This document shows, in pieces, positions 10,191 through 18,062 of a DNA stretch of 64,000 nt. The DNA comes from JARRPM01 sp963765545 (GTDB taxonomy: Bacteria; Pseudomonadota; Gammaproteobacteria; Pseudomonadales; Halieaceae): assembly GCA_963765545.1 (NCBI GenBank), contig CAVXWW010000004.1, positions 2,232,001 through 2,296,000 on the forward strand, in the 5' to 3' direction. The notes beneath the pieces were generated by a model. The model worked only from the letters and a program-made list of their open reading frames with translations, searched no databases and was not told the origin of the DNA. Position 1 is the first letter of the stretch. The number at the start of each line of letters is the position of its first letter. A program made the translations under genes and the position numbers.

Positions 10191-10724
10191 GTGAAAAAGT
10201 TGACTGAAGTGATACTGGCCAACGTTATCTTGCTGGTATCGGCGCAGGCACACGGTGAGGTGGTGTACGCCACTGCAGGCGGCTTCTCTCTGGAGGTCTC
10301 CCGCGATGTCAGCGTCGAACCCGGGGACGCCTATGCCCGGTTTTTACGTGTTGGAGAGTGGTGGAACGGGGCACACACCTGGTTTGGCGATGCCCGCAAT
10401 ATGAGCATCGACCCACAGGCAGGGGGCTGTTTCTGTGAGCGGGAAGGCGACAAATCCGCTTTTCATATGCTGGTGACCTATGTCGACCCCGGTAAGGCGA
10501 TGCACATGGTGGGCGGCCTGGGGCCGCTACAGGGACTGGGACTGCACGGGGCCATGCAATGGCAGTTTGAAGCGAACGACGCCGGTGGCACCACCATCAT
10601 TCATCGCTACCGGGTGACGGGGTATTACCCCGACGGCCTGGAGGCGCTGGCGACCGTGGTGGACCAGGTCCAGACGGATCAGGTCAATCGGCTGCAGGCG
10701 CGAATCATGGATAAAGCACCCTGA
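10191..10724 (+). CDS. SRPBCC-fold (START/polyketide cyclase-like) protein, exported
   Basis: 177 residues with a GTG start supported by GGAGG six bases upstream. The first 20 residues form a signal peptide (LANVILLVSAQAHG). The remainder fits the helix-grip SRPBCC fold: VSRDVSVEPGDAYARFLRVGEWW at the N-terminus, GGCFCER in the middle and GGTTIIHRYRVTGY late. These proteins bind hydrophobic ligands; the ligand here is unknown. It lies divergently from the esterase-like gene with a 160-base shared promoter region. Fold assignment is moderately sure. Confidence 0.72.
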   Translation: MKKLTEVILANVILLVSAQAHGEVVYATAGGFSLEVSRDVSVEPGDAYARFLRVGEWWNGAHTWFGDARNMSIDPQAGGCFCEREGDKSAFHMLVTYVDPGKAMHMVGGLGPLQGLGLHGAMQWQFEANDAGGTTIIHRYRVTGYYPDGLEALATVVDQVQTDQVNRLQARIMDKAP

Positions 10725-10853
10725 AAACACCCTTTAAGAAGCTGATCCGAACCTCTGTCATTCCCCGCGGTACGGGCTACACAAAGAATCCCTCTCCCCG
10801 TCCGCCAACAACAAGCCAGAGTAGCCTACGGCATCGTCGGCAGCCGGTCTTGT

Positions 10854-11261
10854 TCAATCCTCGACCAGCTCGCACAAGCCGCTGAACACCAACTCCCGGT
10901 AGCTGATCACGCCGATCACCTTGCCGTTCTCTACCACTGGCGCATTGGACAAGCCAAAGCTCTCGAACAAGCGGGCGCAGTAGCGCACGTCCATGTCGGG
11001 ATCGATCGGGATCACCGGCTTGGACATGATCTCGTAGACATTGACCCGCTTCGGCGGCCTGTCCTTTGCCAGCACCTTCTTGACAATGTCCGAGAGGAGA
11101 AGGATGCCCAGGGCGTCGTGTTCGTTGCGTTTGTTAACGATCACAACCTCCGACTGCGCCGCCTTCATGACATCCAGGGCCTGCTTGACGGTTGCCATGC
11201 CATCCAGCTCCAGGTGTTTTTCGTGCATCACGTCTCGCGCCCTGATGATTTTTCGTTCCAT
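10854..11261 (-). CDS. CBS-domain pair protein, last gene of DUF1538/PII operon
   Basis: About 135 residues made almost entirely of two CBS repeats: RDVMHEKHLELDGMATVKQALDVM... and YEIMSKPVIPIDPDMDVRYCARLF...VIGVISYRE. Tandem CBS modules bind adenine nucleotides (AMP, ATP, SAM, c-di-AMP in various families). The ATG at 11261 overlaps the stop of the PII-like gene (TGATG), with GGGGGA upstream; a GTG at 11264 is the alternative start. The coupling with the PII-like and membrane genes suggests a soluble nucleotide-sensing subunit for the DUF1538 membrane proteins. Confidence 0.86.
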   Translation of the reverse strand: MERKIIRARDVMHEKHLELDGMATVKQALDVMKAAQSEVVIVNKRNEHDALGILLLSDIVKKVLAKDRPPKRVNVYEIMSKPVIPIDPDMDVRYCARLFESFGLSNAPVVENGKVIGVISYRELVFSGLCELVED

Positions 11262-11611
11262 CACAGCAAGTCCCCCACTTCATTTGAAATCTTTTCGGCC
11301 TGGTGAACAATGCCCACCGCGTCTTCCACATCCAGCTGGAAAGCGATGCCCGTGCCCGGTTCCGCGTCCAGCTGGCCGGCGCGGTTGATTTCCTCCAGTA
11401 TCTGCCGGGAAAGGTGCTCTTCCACCAGTAACATCACGACGTCCCGCTGGGTTTCCAGCGACAGGCCGAAGAAAGTCTTGCTTACTTTCAGACCCTCGCC
11501 GCGGGCATTGTTGATGACGGTGGCGCCGGTCGCGCCGGCCTCCCTTGCGGCGTCCATCACGGTGTCTGTTTTCGTATCCTCGACGAAAACGATAATCATC
11601 TTGAAGTGCAT
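11261..11611 (-). CDS. PII-like nucleotide-sensing protein
   Basis: 116 residues starting at ATG 11611, preceded by GAGGAGG (strong site); the frame extends upstream but the added residues are not PII-like. The ferredoxin-like PII pattern is visible: beta1 HFKMIIVFVEDTKTD, helix, then ATVINNARGEGLKVSKTFFGLSLETQRDVVMLLVEEHL spanning the T-loop region, and a final GIVHQAE beta/helix. The canonical GlnB uridylylation Tyr in the T-loop is not seen, so it is a PII-like relative and not GlnB/GlnK. PII-like proteins bind nucleotides and gate a partner transporter; the partners here should be the two DUF1538 proteins directly upstream. Confidence 0.8.
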   Translation of the reverse strand: MHFKMIIVFVEDTKTDTVMDAAREAGATGATVINNARGEGLKVSKTFFGLSLETQRDVVMLLVEEHLSRQILEEINRAGQLDAEPGTGIAFQLDVEDAVGIVHQAEKISNEVGDLL

Positions 11612-11621
11612 GATGTCCTCC

Positions 11622-12434
11622 TCAGGTGTTGTCCTCGCGCACGCCACCCGGCGAACGCCTTCGAATGATTTTTGATCTGGCTTCCGCCAGCTGTGCATAG
11701 GCCATGACGGACATGATCGGGAACAGGCTCGCGAAAGCGATGAGCCCGAAGCCGTCTATCAGTGGATTCCTGCCCGGTACGGTCTCGGACAGGCCAAGGC
11801 CCAGGGCCGCCACCAGAGGCACCGTCACGGTTGATGTGGTCACGCCGCCAGAATCGTATGCAAGAGGAATGATCATTGGCGGCGCCACGGTGGTTTGCAG
11901 CACAACAATGACGTAACCAACAATGATGTACCAGTGAATCGGGTCGCCCACCACAATTCGGTAGCATCCCAGTGAGATACCGATCGCCACCCCAAGGGCC
12001 ACGGAAATGCGCAGGCCCCATACTCCGATGGCGCCACCGGATACCTCATTGGCCTTGATCGCCACGGCCATAAGGGATGGCTCGGCAATAGTCGTACTGA
12101 AGCCGATCATGAAGGCGAAAATATAGACCCAGTAGTAGTCGTTCCAGGTGATATCGGCCATGGTTTCATTTGCCTGCAGGGCGCCGGCGATAAACGACGG
12201 GCTGGTAAGCTGTTCCGCCATAAGTCGGCCCAGGGGAAACAGGCACCATTTCAGGCCCAGCAGAAACAGGGAAAGGCCTACCAGCACCCAGGCGAACCCC
12301 AGGAGTATGGAACCAAAGTTCGCCGGCGGCCGGCGCAGCACGGCGAACTGGAAACCGAAAATAATCACCGCTATCGGCAGTACATCGGTCACCGTGTCGA
12401 TGAAAACACTGAAGATTTCCACGAAAATGTCCAT
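11622..12434 (-). CDS. DUF1538 integral membrane protein, second copy
   Basis: 270 residues, start ATG at 12434 which shares its A with the TGA of the preceding DUF1538 gene (TGATG), a strong sign of translational coupling. Six or more hydrophobic helices. Shared DUF1538 signatures are TTIAEPSLMAVA, IPLAYDSGGVTTSTVTVPLVAALG and GRNPLIDGFGLIAFASLFPI, repeated almost identically in the neighbour. The family is predicted to be a transporter of unknown substrate. The stop lies only 11 bases before the PII-like start, so all four genes look like one transcript. Confidence 0.84.
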   Translation of the reverse strand: MDIFVEIFSVFIDTVTDVLPIAVIIFGFQFAVLRRPPANFGSILLGFAWVLVGLSLFLLGLKWCLFPLGRLMAEQLTSPSFIAGALQANETMADITWNDYYWVYIFAFMIGFSTTIAEPSLMAVAIKANEVSGGAIGVWGLRISVALGVAIGISLGCYRIVVGDPIHWYIIVGYVIVVLQTTVAPPMIIPLAYDSGGVTTSTVTVPLVAALGLGLSETVPGRNPLIDGFGLIAFASLFPIMSVMAYAQLAEARSKIIRRRSPGGVREDNT

Positions 12435-13162
12435 CAGATCAGCATGCCATAGGCCATGACAAATATTATCGGTGTCAGGGAAGCCAAAGCGATCAGGCCG
12501 AAGCCGTCGATCATCGGGTTGCGTCCGCGGATCGAGGAGGCCAGGCCCACACCCAGGGCGGTGACCAGGGGAACAGTAATCGTTGAGGTGGTGACGCCGC
12601 CGGAATCGTAGGCGATGCCGATAATTTCCTGCGGTGCAAACATCGTCATGATAACGACCAGGATATAGCCGCCGATAATTAACCACTGCAGCGGCCAGCC
12701 CTTGAGGATACGGATGACCCCGATGACGATGGCCAGCCCCACGGACAGGGCTACCGTGTAGCGCAAGCCATCGGCGTAATCGTCCCGGGCTACTTTTGTG
12801 GATTCGATCATGCCGCCGGTAGAGGCAATATTCGCCGCTTCCGCGGCCACGGCGATCAGCGCCGGCTCGGCCACCGTGGTGCCAAAGCCCAGGCAGAATG
12901 CAAACAGCGTGAGCCACAGCAGGCTACCCTTGCGGGCCAGGGCGTGGGCCATGGATTCACCGATCGGAAACAGGCCCTGTTCCAGGCCGTGGATGAAGAA
13001 GGTGAGCCCCAGTACCACGAACAATACGCCCATAAGTATCTGCGCCAGGTTTGGCAGTGGCTGCTGAAGGACGAGGAACTGGAAAAACGCGATCACCAGG
13101 ATAATCGGCAGCAAATCGCGCAGGCTGCCCAGCATGGCCAGCAGCAGTCTCTTCAGTATCAT
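12434..13162 (-). CDS. DUF1538 integral membrane protein, first copy
   Basis: About 242 residues from ATG 13162; a GTG two codons upstream (13168) with GGGGAAC in front is an equally possible start. Very hydrophobic, at least six membrane segments. Key motifs: GFGTTVAEPALIAVAAEA, IGIAYDSGGVTTSTITVPLVTALG and GRNPMIDGFGLIALASLTPIIF. It pairs with the second copy, consistent with a heterodimeric or pseudo-symmetric membrane complex. First gene of a four-gene leftward operon with PII-like and CBS regulators. Function unknown; transport is inferred from the membrane topology and PII-like partner. Confidence 0.84.
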   Translation of the reverse strand: MILKRLLLAMLGSLRDLLPIILVIAFFQFLVLQQPLPNLAQILMGVLFVVLGLTFFIHGLEQGLFPIGESMAHALARKGSLLWLTLFAFCLGFGTTVAEPALIAVAAEAANIASTGGMIESTKVARDDYADGLRYTVALSVGLAIVIGVIRILKGWPLQWLIIGGYILVVIMTMFAPQEIIGIAYDSGGVTTSTITVPLVTALGVGLASSIRGRNPMIDGFGLIALASLTPIIFVMAYGMLI

Positions 13163-13168
13163 CGGCAC

Positions 13169-13637
13169 AGGGCGTTCCCCAAGTATTGCGACCCAGAATA
13201 TCAGCTTAGCGCGGCGAGAAAATTGACTTCGGTAAAGTTTCTGTCGCGCCGGTGTGTTGATTTGCGTCCGGGATAGACCCGGCGACCACATGGTTAAAAA
13301 TCGATCAGAGAATTCTCAAGTGATTGTTTTAAATGTATTTTCGCCAGTACCGCCCGGCGTATCCTGCCGAGTTTCCCCGATCAATACGGTTACCTTTATC
13401 CATCTGGCACCCAATTGAGGCTGAGCCAGGAACATCCAGCTTTCAAGTGCCCGGTAGCCTCCCGGATACCGGGCGTTGAGGTGCTTTCCATGTCCGGACC
13501 AGGGTGGAAATCTGGGCGCGGGCCACTGTGTTCAACCGGTATTGTTGAAAATGCGTCGCATAACTGTGCGCCGAAGACTGGACAGCCAACAGCGGGCTAT
13601 ACAGAATGGCAGCTCATTCAATTTTGTGGACTTTAAT
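13169..13637. other. intergenic region with perfect 8-bp inverted repeat
   Basis: About 470 bases between the DUF1538 operon and the flavin oxidoreductase. Contains a hairpin at 13449-13474 (arms GCCCGGTA and TACCGGGC, 10-base loop) without a T-run, so not a standard terminator. An AT-rich stretch at 13310-13345 is a plausible promoter zone. No coding remnant recognised, although one frame is open across part of it. Confidence 0.5.
13449..13474. repeat. perfect inverted repeat (hairpin)
   Basis: Arms GCCCGGTA / TACCGGGC separated by ten bases, upstream of the OYE-like gene. No poly-T tract follows on either strand. Could be a regulatory hairpin, a dispersed repeat unit or a protein-binding site; only the symmetry is seen. 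Confidence 0.5.
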
Positions 13638-13646
13638 GTGACTCAG

Positions 13647-14714
13647 ATGTTTGATGCCCTGGCGTTCAAGAACGGCGTCACCATGCCAAACCGCTTTATG
13701 CTTGCTCCCCTCACCAATTTGCAAAGCAATCTGGATGGCACACTCAGTGAAGATGAATACCGCTGGCTGACCATGCGGGCCAAGGGGGGATTCGGCCTCA
13801 CCATGACCTGTGCCTCGCATGTGCAGGCTGCAGGGCTGGGATTTCCGGGGCAGCTGGGTTGTTTTTCGGACCAACACCTGGATGGGCTGTCCCGGCTGGC
13901 GGCCGGTATTAATGCGCACGGCAGCCTGTCTGTTCTTCAGCTGCACCACGCCGGAATGCGCTCCCCGCAGGACGATATAGGCGAGCAGCCCCATTGCCCC
14001 AGCGACAATGAGGAGACTGGCGCACGCGGTATTTCTCACCAAGAAGTCCAGCAGCTGCGGGATGACTTTATAGCAGCGGCGGTTCGTGCAGAGAAGGCGG
14101 GGTTTAGCGGTGTTGAGTTACACGGTGCTCATGGATACATGCTGGCACAGTTTCTGAGCCCCACGATTAATCAGCGTCATGACGAGTACGGCGGCTCTCT
14201 CGAGAATCGGTGCAGATTGCTACTGGAGATCATTAGCGGTATCCGAAAGCGGTGTCGCGCCACCTTTTTGCTGGGTGTCCGATTGTCGCCCGAGCGCTTT
14301 GATATTCGGCTCGACGAGATGCGAGAGTTGGCACAAAAGCTTATGACCGGGGGGGAGATCGACTTCCTGGATATGTCTTTGTGGGACTCCTTCAAAGAAC
14401 CCGCGGAAGAAGGCTATGAAGGTAAAACACTACTGGAGTGTTTTACCGAATTGGAGAGAGGCGATGTACTGCTGGGAACGGCCGGTAAGATCCGCTCTGC
14501 AGACGATGCCCGTCGCTGCATTGAGGCTGGTGCCGATTTTGTGTTAGTGGGTCGCTCGGCAATCCTGCACCATGATTTCCCGCAACAGGTGAGCGCCAAT
14601 GCGAATTTCGAGCCGGTCTCTAACCCGGTCACTGCTCAATACCTGCGCGATGAGGGCCTGGGAGACGCCTTCATCGCCTATATGTCTACCTGGGGCGGTT
14701 TTGTCGAAGGCTGA
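13647..14714 (+). CDS. NADH:flavin oxidoreductase / Old Yellow Enzyme family
   Basis: About 355 residues of an FMN-dependent TIM barrel. Hallmarks: NRFMLAPLTN near the N-terminus (FMN-binding strand), LQLHHAGM, the active-site segment GVELHGAHGYMLAQFLSP followed by N-R-DEYGGSLENR, and a C-terminal phosphate-binding DFVLVGRSA. OYE-family enzymes reduce activated C=C bonds or serve as dienoyl reductases. I place the start at ATG 13647; an in-frame GTG at 13638 and a much longer frame to 13476 exist, but the extension shows no family similarity. No good ribosome site is visible. Monocistronic. Confidence 0.85.
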   Translation: MFDALAFKNGVTMPNRFMLAPLTNLQSNLDGTLSEDEYRWLTMRAKGGFGLTMTCASHVQAAGLGFPGQLGCFSDQHLDGLSRLAAGINAHGSLSVLQLHHAGMRSPQDDIGEQPHCPSDNEETGARGISHQEVQQLRDDFIAAAVRAEKAGFSGVELHGAHGYMLAQFLSPTINQRHDEYGGSLENRCRLLLEIISGIRKRCRATFLLGVRLSPERFDIRLDEMRELAQKLMTGGEIDFLDMSLWDSFKEPAEEGYEGKTLLECFTELERGDVLLGTAGKIRSADDARRCIEAGADFVLVGRSAILHHDFPQQVSANANFEPVSNPVTAQYLRDEGLGDAFIAYMSTWGGFVEG

Positions 14715-14804
14715 TTTTCGGCGAGACATGCTTTTACACTCACTTTCATAGTGCCGCTGGCATTTTAGAATCCTCTCTCACTCTACCTTCTTGAGCAATA
14801 CATC

Positions 14805-15635
14805 ATGAATTCGGATAACAACACCGCCTCCAGCCTGGCCCTACTCATACGGATAGAATCCAGCAGGATATTTCAGCTCGCGGTTATCTTCATTATTATT
14901 CTTTCCGCGCTGGCGATAGGCGCGAAAACCTATGATCTGCCGCCCCTGGTCGAGCAGGGCCTGATTATACTGGACAAGGCAGTCACCTTGTTTTTCCTGG
15001 CGGAGATCCTTCTGCGTTTTGCTGTCTGCAGCGATAAGAAGCGATTCTTCCTCAATGGCTGGAATGTGTTTGATACCATCGTGGTTGTGGGTAGCCTGAT
15101 CCCCATAGACGACTCCCAGGCCGTGCTGCTTGGCAGGCTGCTCAGGGTCTTCCGGGTATTGCGTTTGGTATCCGTGGTGCCGGAGCTGCGTTCGCTGATC
15201 GACGCGCTGCTCAGGGCGATCCCACGCATGGGCTATATCGTCCTGCTGATGTTCATAATTTTTTACATTTACGCCGCCATGGGCTCCCTGTTCTTTGCGG
15301 GAATCGACGAGGCATTGTGGGGCGATGTGGCGATCTCCATGCTGACGCTGTTCAGGGTAGCCACCTTTGAAGACTGGACGGATATTATGTACGCCACAAT
15401 GGCGGTATATCCGCTGAGCTGGATTTACTACCTCACATTCATCTTTCTGACTGCCTTTGTCTTTTTAAATATGATGATTGGATCAATTCTGGAGGTGATG
15501 GGTGAGGAAAAAAATGCCCTGCAGACACAGCAGGCTCATGATGAGCGAGAACGAATGGCGAGTCAGCTGACGGCTGTGCAGCATCAACTTGATCAGTTGA
15601 CCGCGCTAGTGAAGCAGCAAAAGACAGGCAACTAG
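14805..15635 (+). CDS. single-domain voltage-gated cation channel (bacterial Nav/Cav type)
   Basis: 276 residues with the six-helix layout of NaChBac-type ion_trans channels. S4 is LGRLLRVFRVLRL with arginines every third residue (about 111, 114, 117, 120). The pore loop is TLFRVATFEDWTDIMY; the selectivity-filter stretch is T-F-E-D-W-T-D at about 187-193, with three acidic residues, where NaChBac has L-E-S-W-A-S. S6 is FLNMMIGSILEVM, and the tail (240-276) is a Gln-rich coiled coil of the kind that tetramerises these channels. It should form a homotetrameric inner-membrane cation channel. Ion preference is discussed in the findings. Confidence 0.87.
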   Translation: MNSDNNTASSLALLIRIESSRIFQLAVIFIIILSALAIGAKTYDLPPLVEQGLIILDKAVTLFFLAEILLRFAVCSDKKRFFLNGWNVFDTIVVVGSLIPIDDSQAVLLGRLLRVFRVLRLVSVVPELRSLIDALLRAIPRMGYIVLLMFIIFYIYAAMGSLFFAGIDEALWGDVAISMLTLFRVATFEDWTDIMYATMAVYPLSWIYYLTFIFLTAFVFLNMMIGSILEVMGEEKNALQTQQAHDERERMASQLTAVQHQLDQLTALVKQQKTGN

Positions 15636-15693
15636 AACGGTTCTAAGTATGCGGGCGACAGGAGACCAAACTTACAGGGGTATGGAATCAAAG

Positions 15694-15714
15694 AGACAGG
15701 TGAAATGCCTGTCT
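15694..15714. terminator. hairpin between convergent genes
   Basis: Arms AGACAGG and CCTGTCT around a seven-base loop, located between the channel gene (+) and the methyltransferase gene (-), touching the latter's stop codon. Placement suits a bidirectional terminator; the T-run is weak on both strands. Confidence 0.45.
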
Positions 15715-16711
15715 ACAGTTTTCCCGCCGGCAAGTCGGCGAGCGCTCGATGTAGTTGTTGCTCATTAACACTGACGGTTTTCTCTCCATCAGTAATAGAC
15801 CAGTGCCAGAATTGCTCTTTTCCCACCTTCTCGGTTAAAGGAGAAATGGTGATAGTCAGCTCCCGGGAAGGGTCAACCATGAAGGGCTCTGGTAACGGGA
15901 ACAACACCTGGTCCCAATGAGTGGGCATATCACAGGGGCCTGTGCCAAGTGTCACTGCCGGGCTCAATTCAGAGCTGAACCAGCCGCACAGAGCAAAGAT
16001 GCTGCTCCTTCTATCGGGTGTAACAGTGCCGGAAAACACTCTTGGCGTATCGGACTTGCTGATGCTATGCATATCAAGCGAACCCAAATGGGCAGTGTTT
16101 TTCAACACACTTTCAGGGTCCAGTGTCACCAAATCAGTTTGCTGGAAGGACACATGGGATATTGGTGAAAAATCAATCTCATAGGGTCGCTGCCCCAGGA
16201 AAGACAAATCGTCCAGTATGTCTTCGTCGCAGACCAGTCCGGCATGAAGGCTTACCTGTGCCGGTATCATTACCCCGTCTTTCTCCAGGTAGCGATCACG
16301 TACGGCAAGCAAGGGTTCGAGCATGGCCTCATAAAACAGGCAATGACCCATCCACTCCGAGACGATGACATCAACTTTTTCAGGTAGCTGCAGAGATTGA
16401 TGGTCGTCATGATAAAAAGCAATGTTGTCGAAACGATTTAGTTCTGCGATTTCCTTCGCTGTCTGGATAAACGGGGACCGATCGACGGCAATGACTTTCT
16501 TCGCACCCGCTCGCGCTGCAAACATTGCCAGAATCCCGGTGCCGCAACCGAAATCGAGCACAGAGTGTTCAGGCCTGACCAGCTCTCGAATGGACCGCTC
16601 ATACGCATCAGTACGCACGACATCCTGCAACATCACCTTATGCATCGCTACATCGCGATAGGACATGCGGTAGTTGCGTGAATTTAGTTCCTTTTCGTTG
16701 TCGCCGCTCAT
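15713..16711 (-). CDS. protein arginine methyltransferase (PRMT)-like enzyme
   Basis: 332 residues. Unlike ordinary bacterial methyltransferases it shows the full set of PRMT landmarks: an N-terminal helix with MHKVMLQDVVRTDAY, SAM motif I VLDFGCGTGILAMFAARAGA, the double-E loop SEWMGHCLFYEAML (Glu about 119 and 128) and a THW loop DMPTHWDQVLFPLP (about 262-274) in the beta-barrel part. Eukaryotic type I PRMTs use these to methylate arginine side chains. Length agrees with the catalytic core. Substrate in the bacterium is unknown, and small-molecule guanidino substrates are possible. ATG start at 16711. Monocistronic, convergent with the channel gene. Confidence 0.85.
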   Translation of the reverse strand: MSGDNEKELNSRNYRMSYRDVAMHKVMLQDVVRTDAYERSIRELVRPEHSVLDFGCGTGILAMFAARAGAKKVIAVDRSPFIQTAKEIAELNRFDNIAFYHDDHQSLQLPEKVDVIVSEWMGHCLFYEAMLEPLLAVRDRYLEKDGVMIPAQVSLHAGLVCDEDILDDLSFLGQRPYEIDFSPISHVSFQQTDLVTLDPESVLKNTAHLGSLDMHSISKSDTPRVFSGTVTPDRRSSIFALCGWFSSELSPAVTLGTGPCDMPTHWDQVLFPLPEPFMVDPSRELTITISPLTEKVGKEQFWHWSITDGEKTVSVNEQQLHRALADLPAGKL

Positions 16712-16880
16712 ACAAATCCCGCTATTGCCAGTTATGCCCCTGCAGAGAGGGAAGGCATAGTATCAAAAAGGGCAACACTTGGAAGAATGTAGAAGAATTG
16801 GGGTGCCTGTGTGCCGTCAAAGTGTGCGGCGTCAAAGCCCAACCACAGCTCTTCGGGGGCGGCCTGTATCCTCCCCTCCA

Positions 16881-17052
16881 CCTGCCTATCTGGCGTTGTG
16901 TCTGTTGGCGATGATCCAGCAAGTGGACCTCAGCCAGGAGGCATTGGCCTGGCTGGTAGTGCGGGTGATCTGCATTCCCTGCTACCTGTTCGGCAATGTT
17001 GCCTGGTGTACATGGCAGTCCAGCTGGTCTGAGCCTCTCGCCCTGGCTGGGC
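16881..17052 (+). pseudogene. possible MAPEG-family remnant
   Basis: In a 340-base gap, the plus strand encodes PAYLALCLLAMIQ...LAWLVVRVICIPCYLFGN, which resembles the third and fourth helices of MAPEG proteins (small membrane glutathione enzymes). No start codon or complete frame is preserved and the C-terminal part appears frame-shifted. Weak call from a short stretch; the rest of 16712-17052 shows nothing recognisable. Confidence 0.25.
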
Positions 17053-18045
17053 TTACAGTTCTGCCAGGAAGGCAGTAAGCATAGTGCTGACGACGTCCGG
17101 CTGCTCTTCAGCGGCGCTGTGACCAACACCCTCCAGTAGTACCTTTGTGCGCAAACCGGGCAGGTGACTCTCCAGCTTTTCGTAGTTCGGCATAAAAAAC
17201 TCCGCCGCCGGATCTAGTGCCCCACCAATAAAAAAGCTGGGTTGCTGCAGTTTCATACCGGCCAGGAAGCGCGTCTGCTCCCAACTGTGATCCCTCGCCC
17301 GGTAATGGCCCAGCGGCCCGGCAAAACCGTTTCGACTGTATTGTTCTACGTAGTACTCGATCGCGGTATCAGATAGCCAGGCTGGAAGTTTTTCCGGATC
17401 GAACACCGTGTCGAGGAAAGTCTCGCGCTGGTCAATGAACAGGCGCCAGCGCTCATCACCAATGGCATCGCCAGAAATCGAATAGTGAATGCTGCGCACG
17501 GTCTTGCGGACGTCGGCACCCAACTCGGCATCTGCTTTACCGCGCTGCTGGAAATATTGCTGATAGAAACATTTCCCGGTTTTCTCCGCCATCATCTCCC
17601 AGCTGGCGCTGGGTCGCTGTTCTTCGCGTGGGGTAACCGGTGTATTGAGCATGCCCAGCGCCCGAAACAGATCCGGTCGCATCTGCGCCGCCGCATAGGC
17701 CACCCAGGCGCCAAGATCGTGGCCGATCACTACCGCTGACTCTTCACCCACCGCCTGCACCAAACCCACCAGGTCGCCCACGCAGTGGACCATATCGTAG
17801 GCATCGTGCCCGGTCGGGCAATCACTCTGACCAAAGCCGCGGATGTCCGGTGCTATTACCCGATAGCCGGCGGCTGCTAATGCGCGGACTTGCCGACGCC
17901 ACATGTACCACAGGTAAGGGAAACCGTGCAGCAGGATGACCAGAGGACCCTGCCCCTCCTCGACATAGTGAAGGCGCACGCCATCAAGGGTGGCAAAACG
18001 GTGATTAAAGCCCCGGGGGTCATCAGTAGAGTGTGGTACCGACAT
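17053..18045 (-). CDS. alpha/beta hydrolase, epoxide-hydrolase-like
   Basis: 330 residues. HGFP (oxyanion), DIRGFGQSD, and nucleophile elbow GHDLGA with Asp as nucleophile, the pattern of soluble epoxide hydrolases and haloalkane dehalogenases; the C-terminal GVGHSAAEEQP provides the catalytic His. Tyr residues of the cap needed for epoxide opening cannot be assigned with certainty. GGGAGAAG precedes the ATG at 18045. It follows the dioxygenase gene by 17 bases on the same strand, so the two probably act in one catabolic route controlled by the adjacent LAL regulator. Confidence 0.85.
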   Translation of the reverse strand: MSVPHSTDDPRGFNHRFATLDGVRLHYVEEGQGPLVILLHGFPYLWYMWRRQVRALAAAGYRVIAPDIRGFGQSDCPTGHDAYDMVHCVGDLVGLVQAVGEESAVVIGHDLGAWVAYAAAQMRPDLFRALGMLNTPVTPREEQRPSASWEMMAEKTGKCFYQQYFQQRGKADAELGADVRKTVRSIHYSISGDAIGDERWRLFIDQRETFLDTVFDPEKLPAWLSDTAIEYYVEQYSRNGFAGPLGHYRARDHSWEQTRFLAGMKLQQPSFFIGGALDPAAEFFMPNYEKLESHLPGLRTKVLLEGVGHSAAEEQPDVVSTMLTAFLAEL

Positions 18046-18062
18046 CAGTTACTTCTCCCGGC

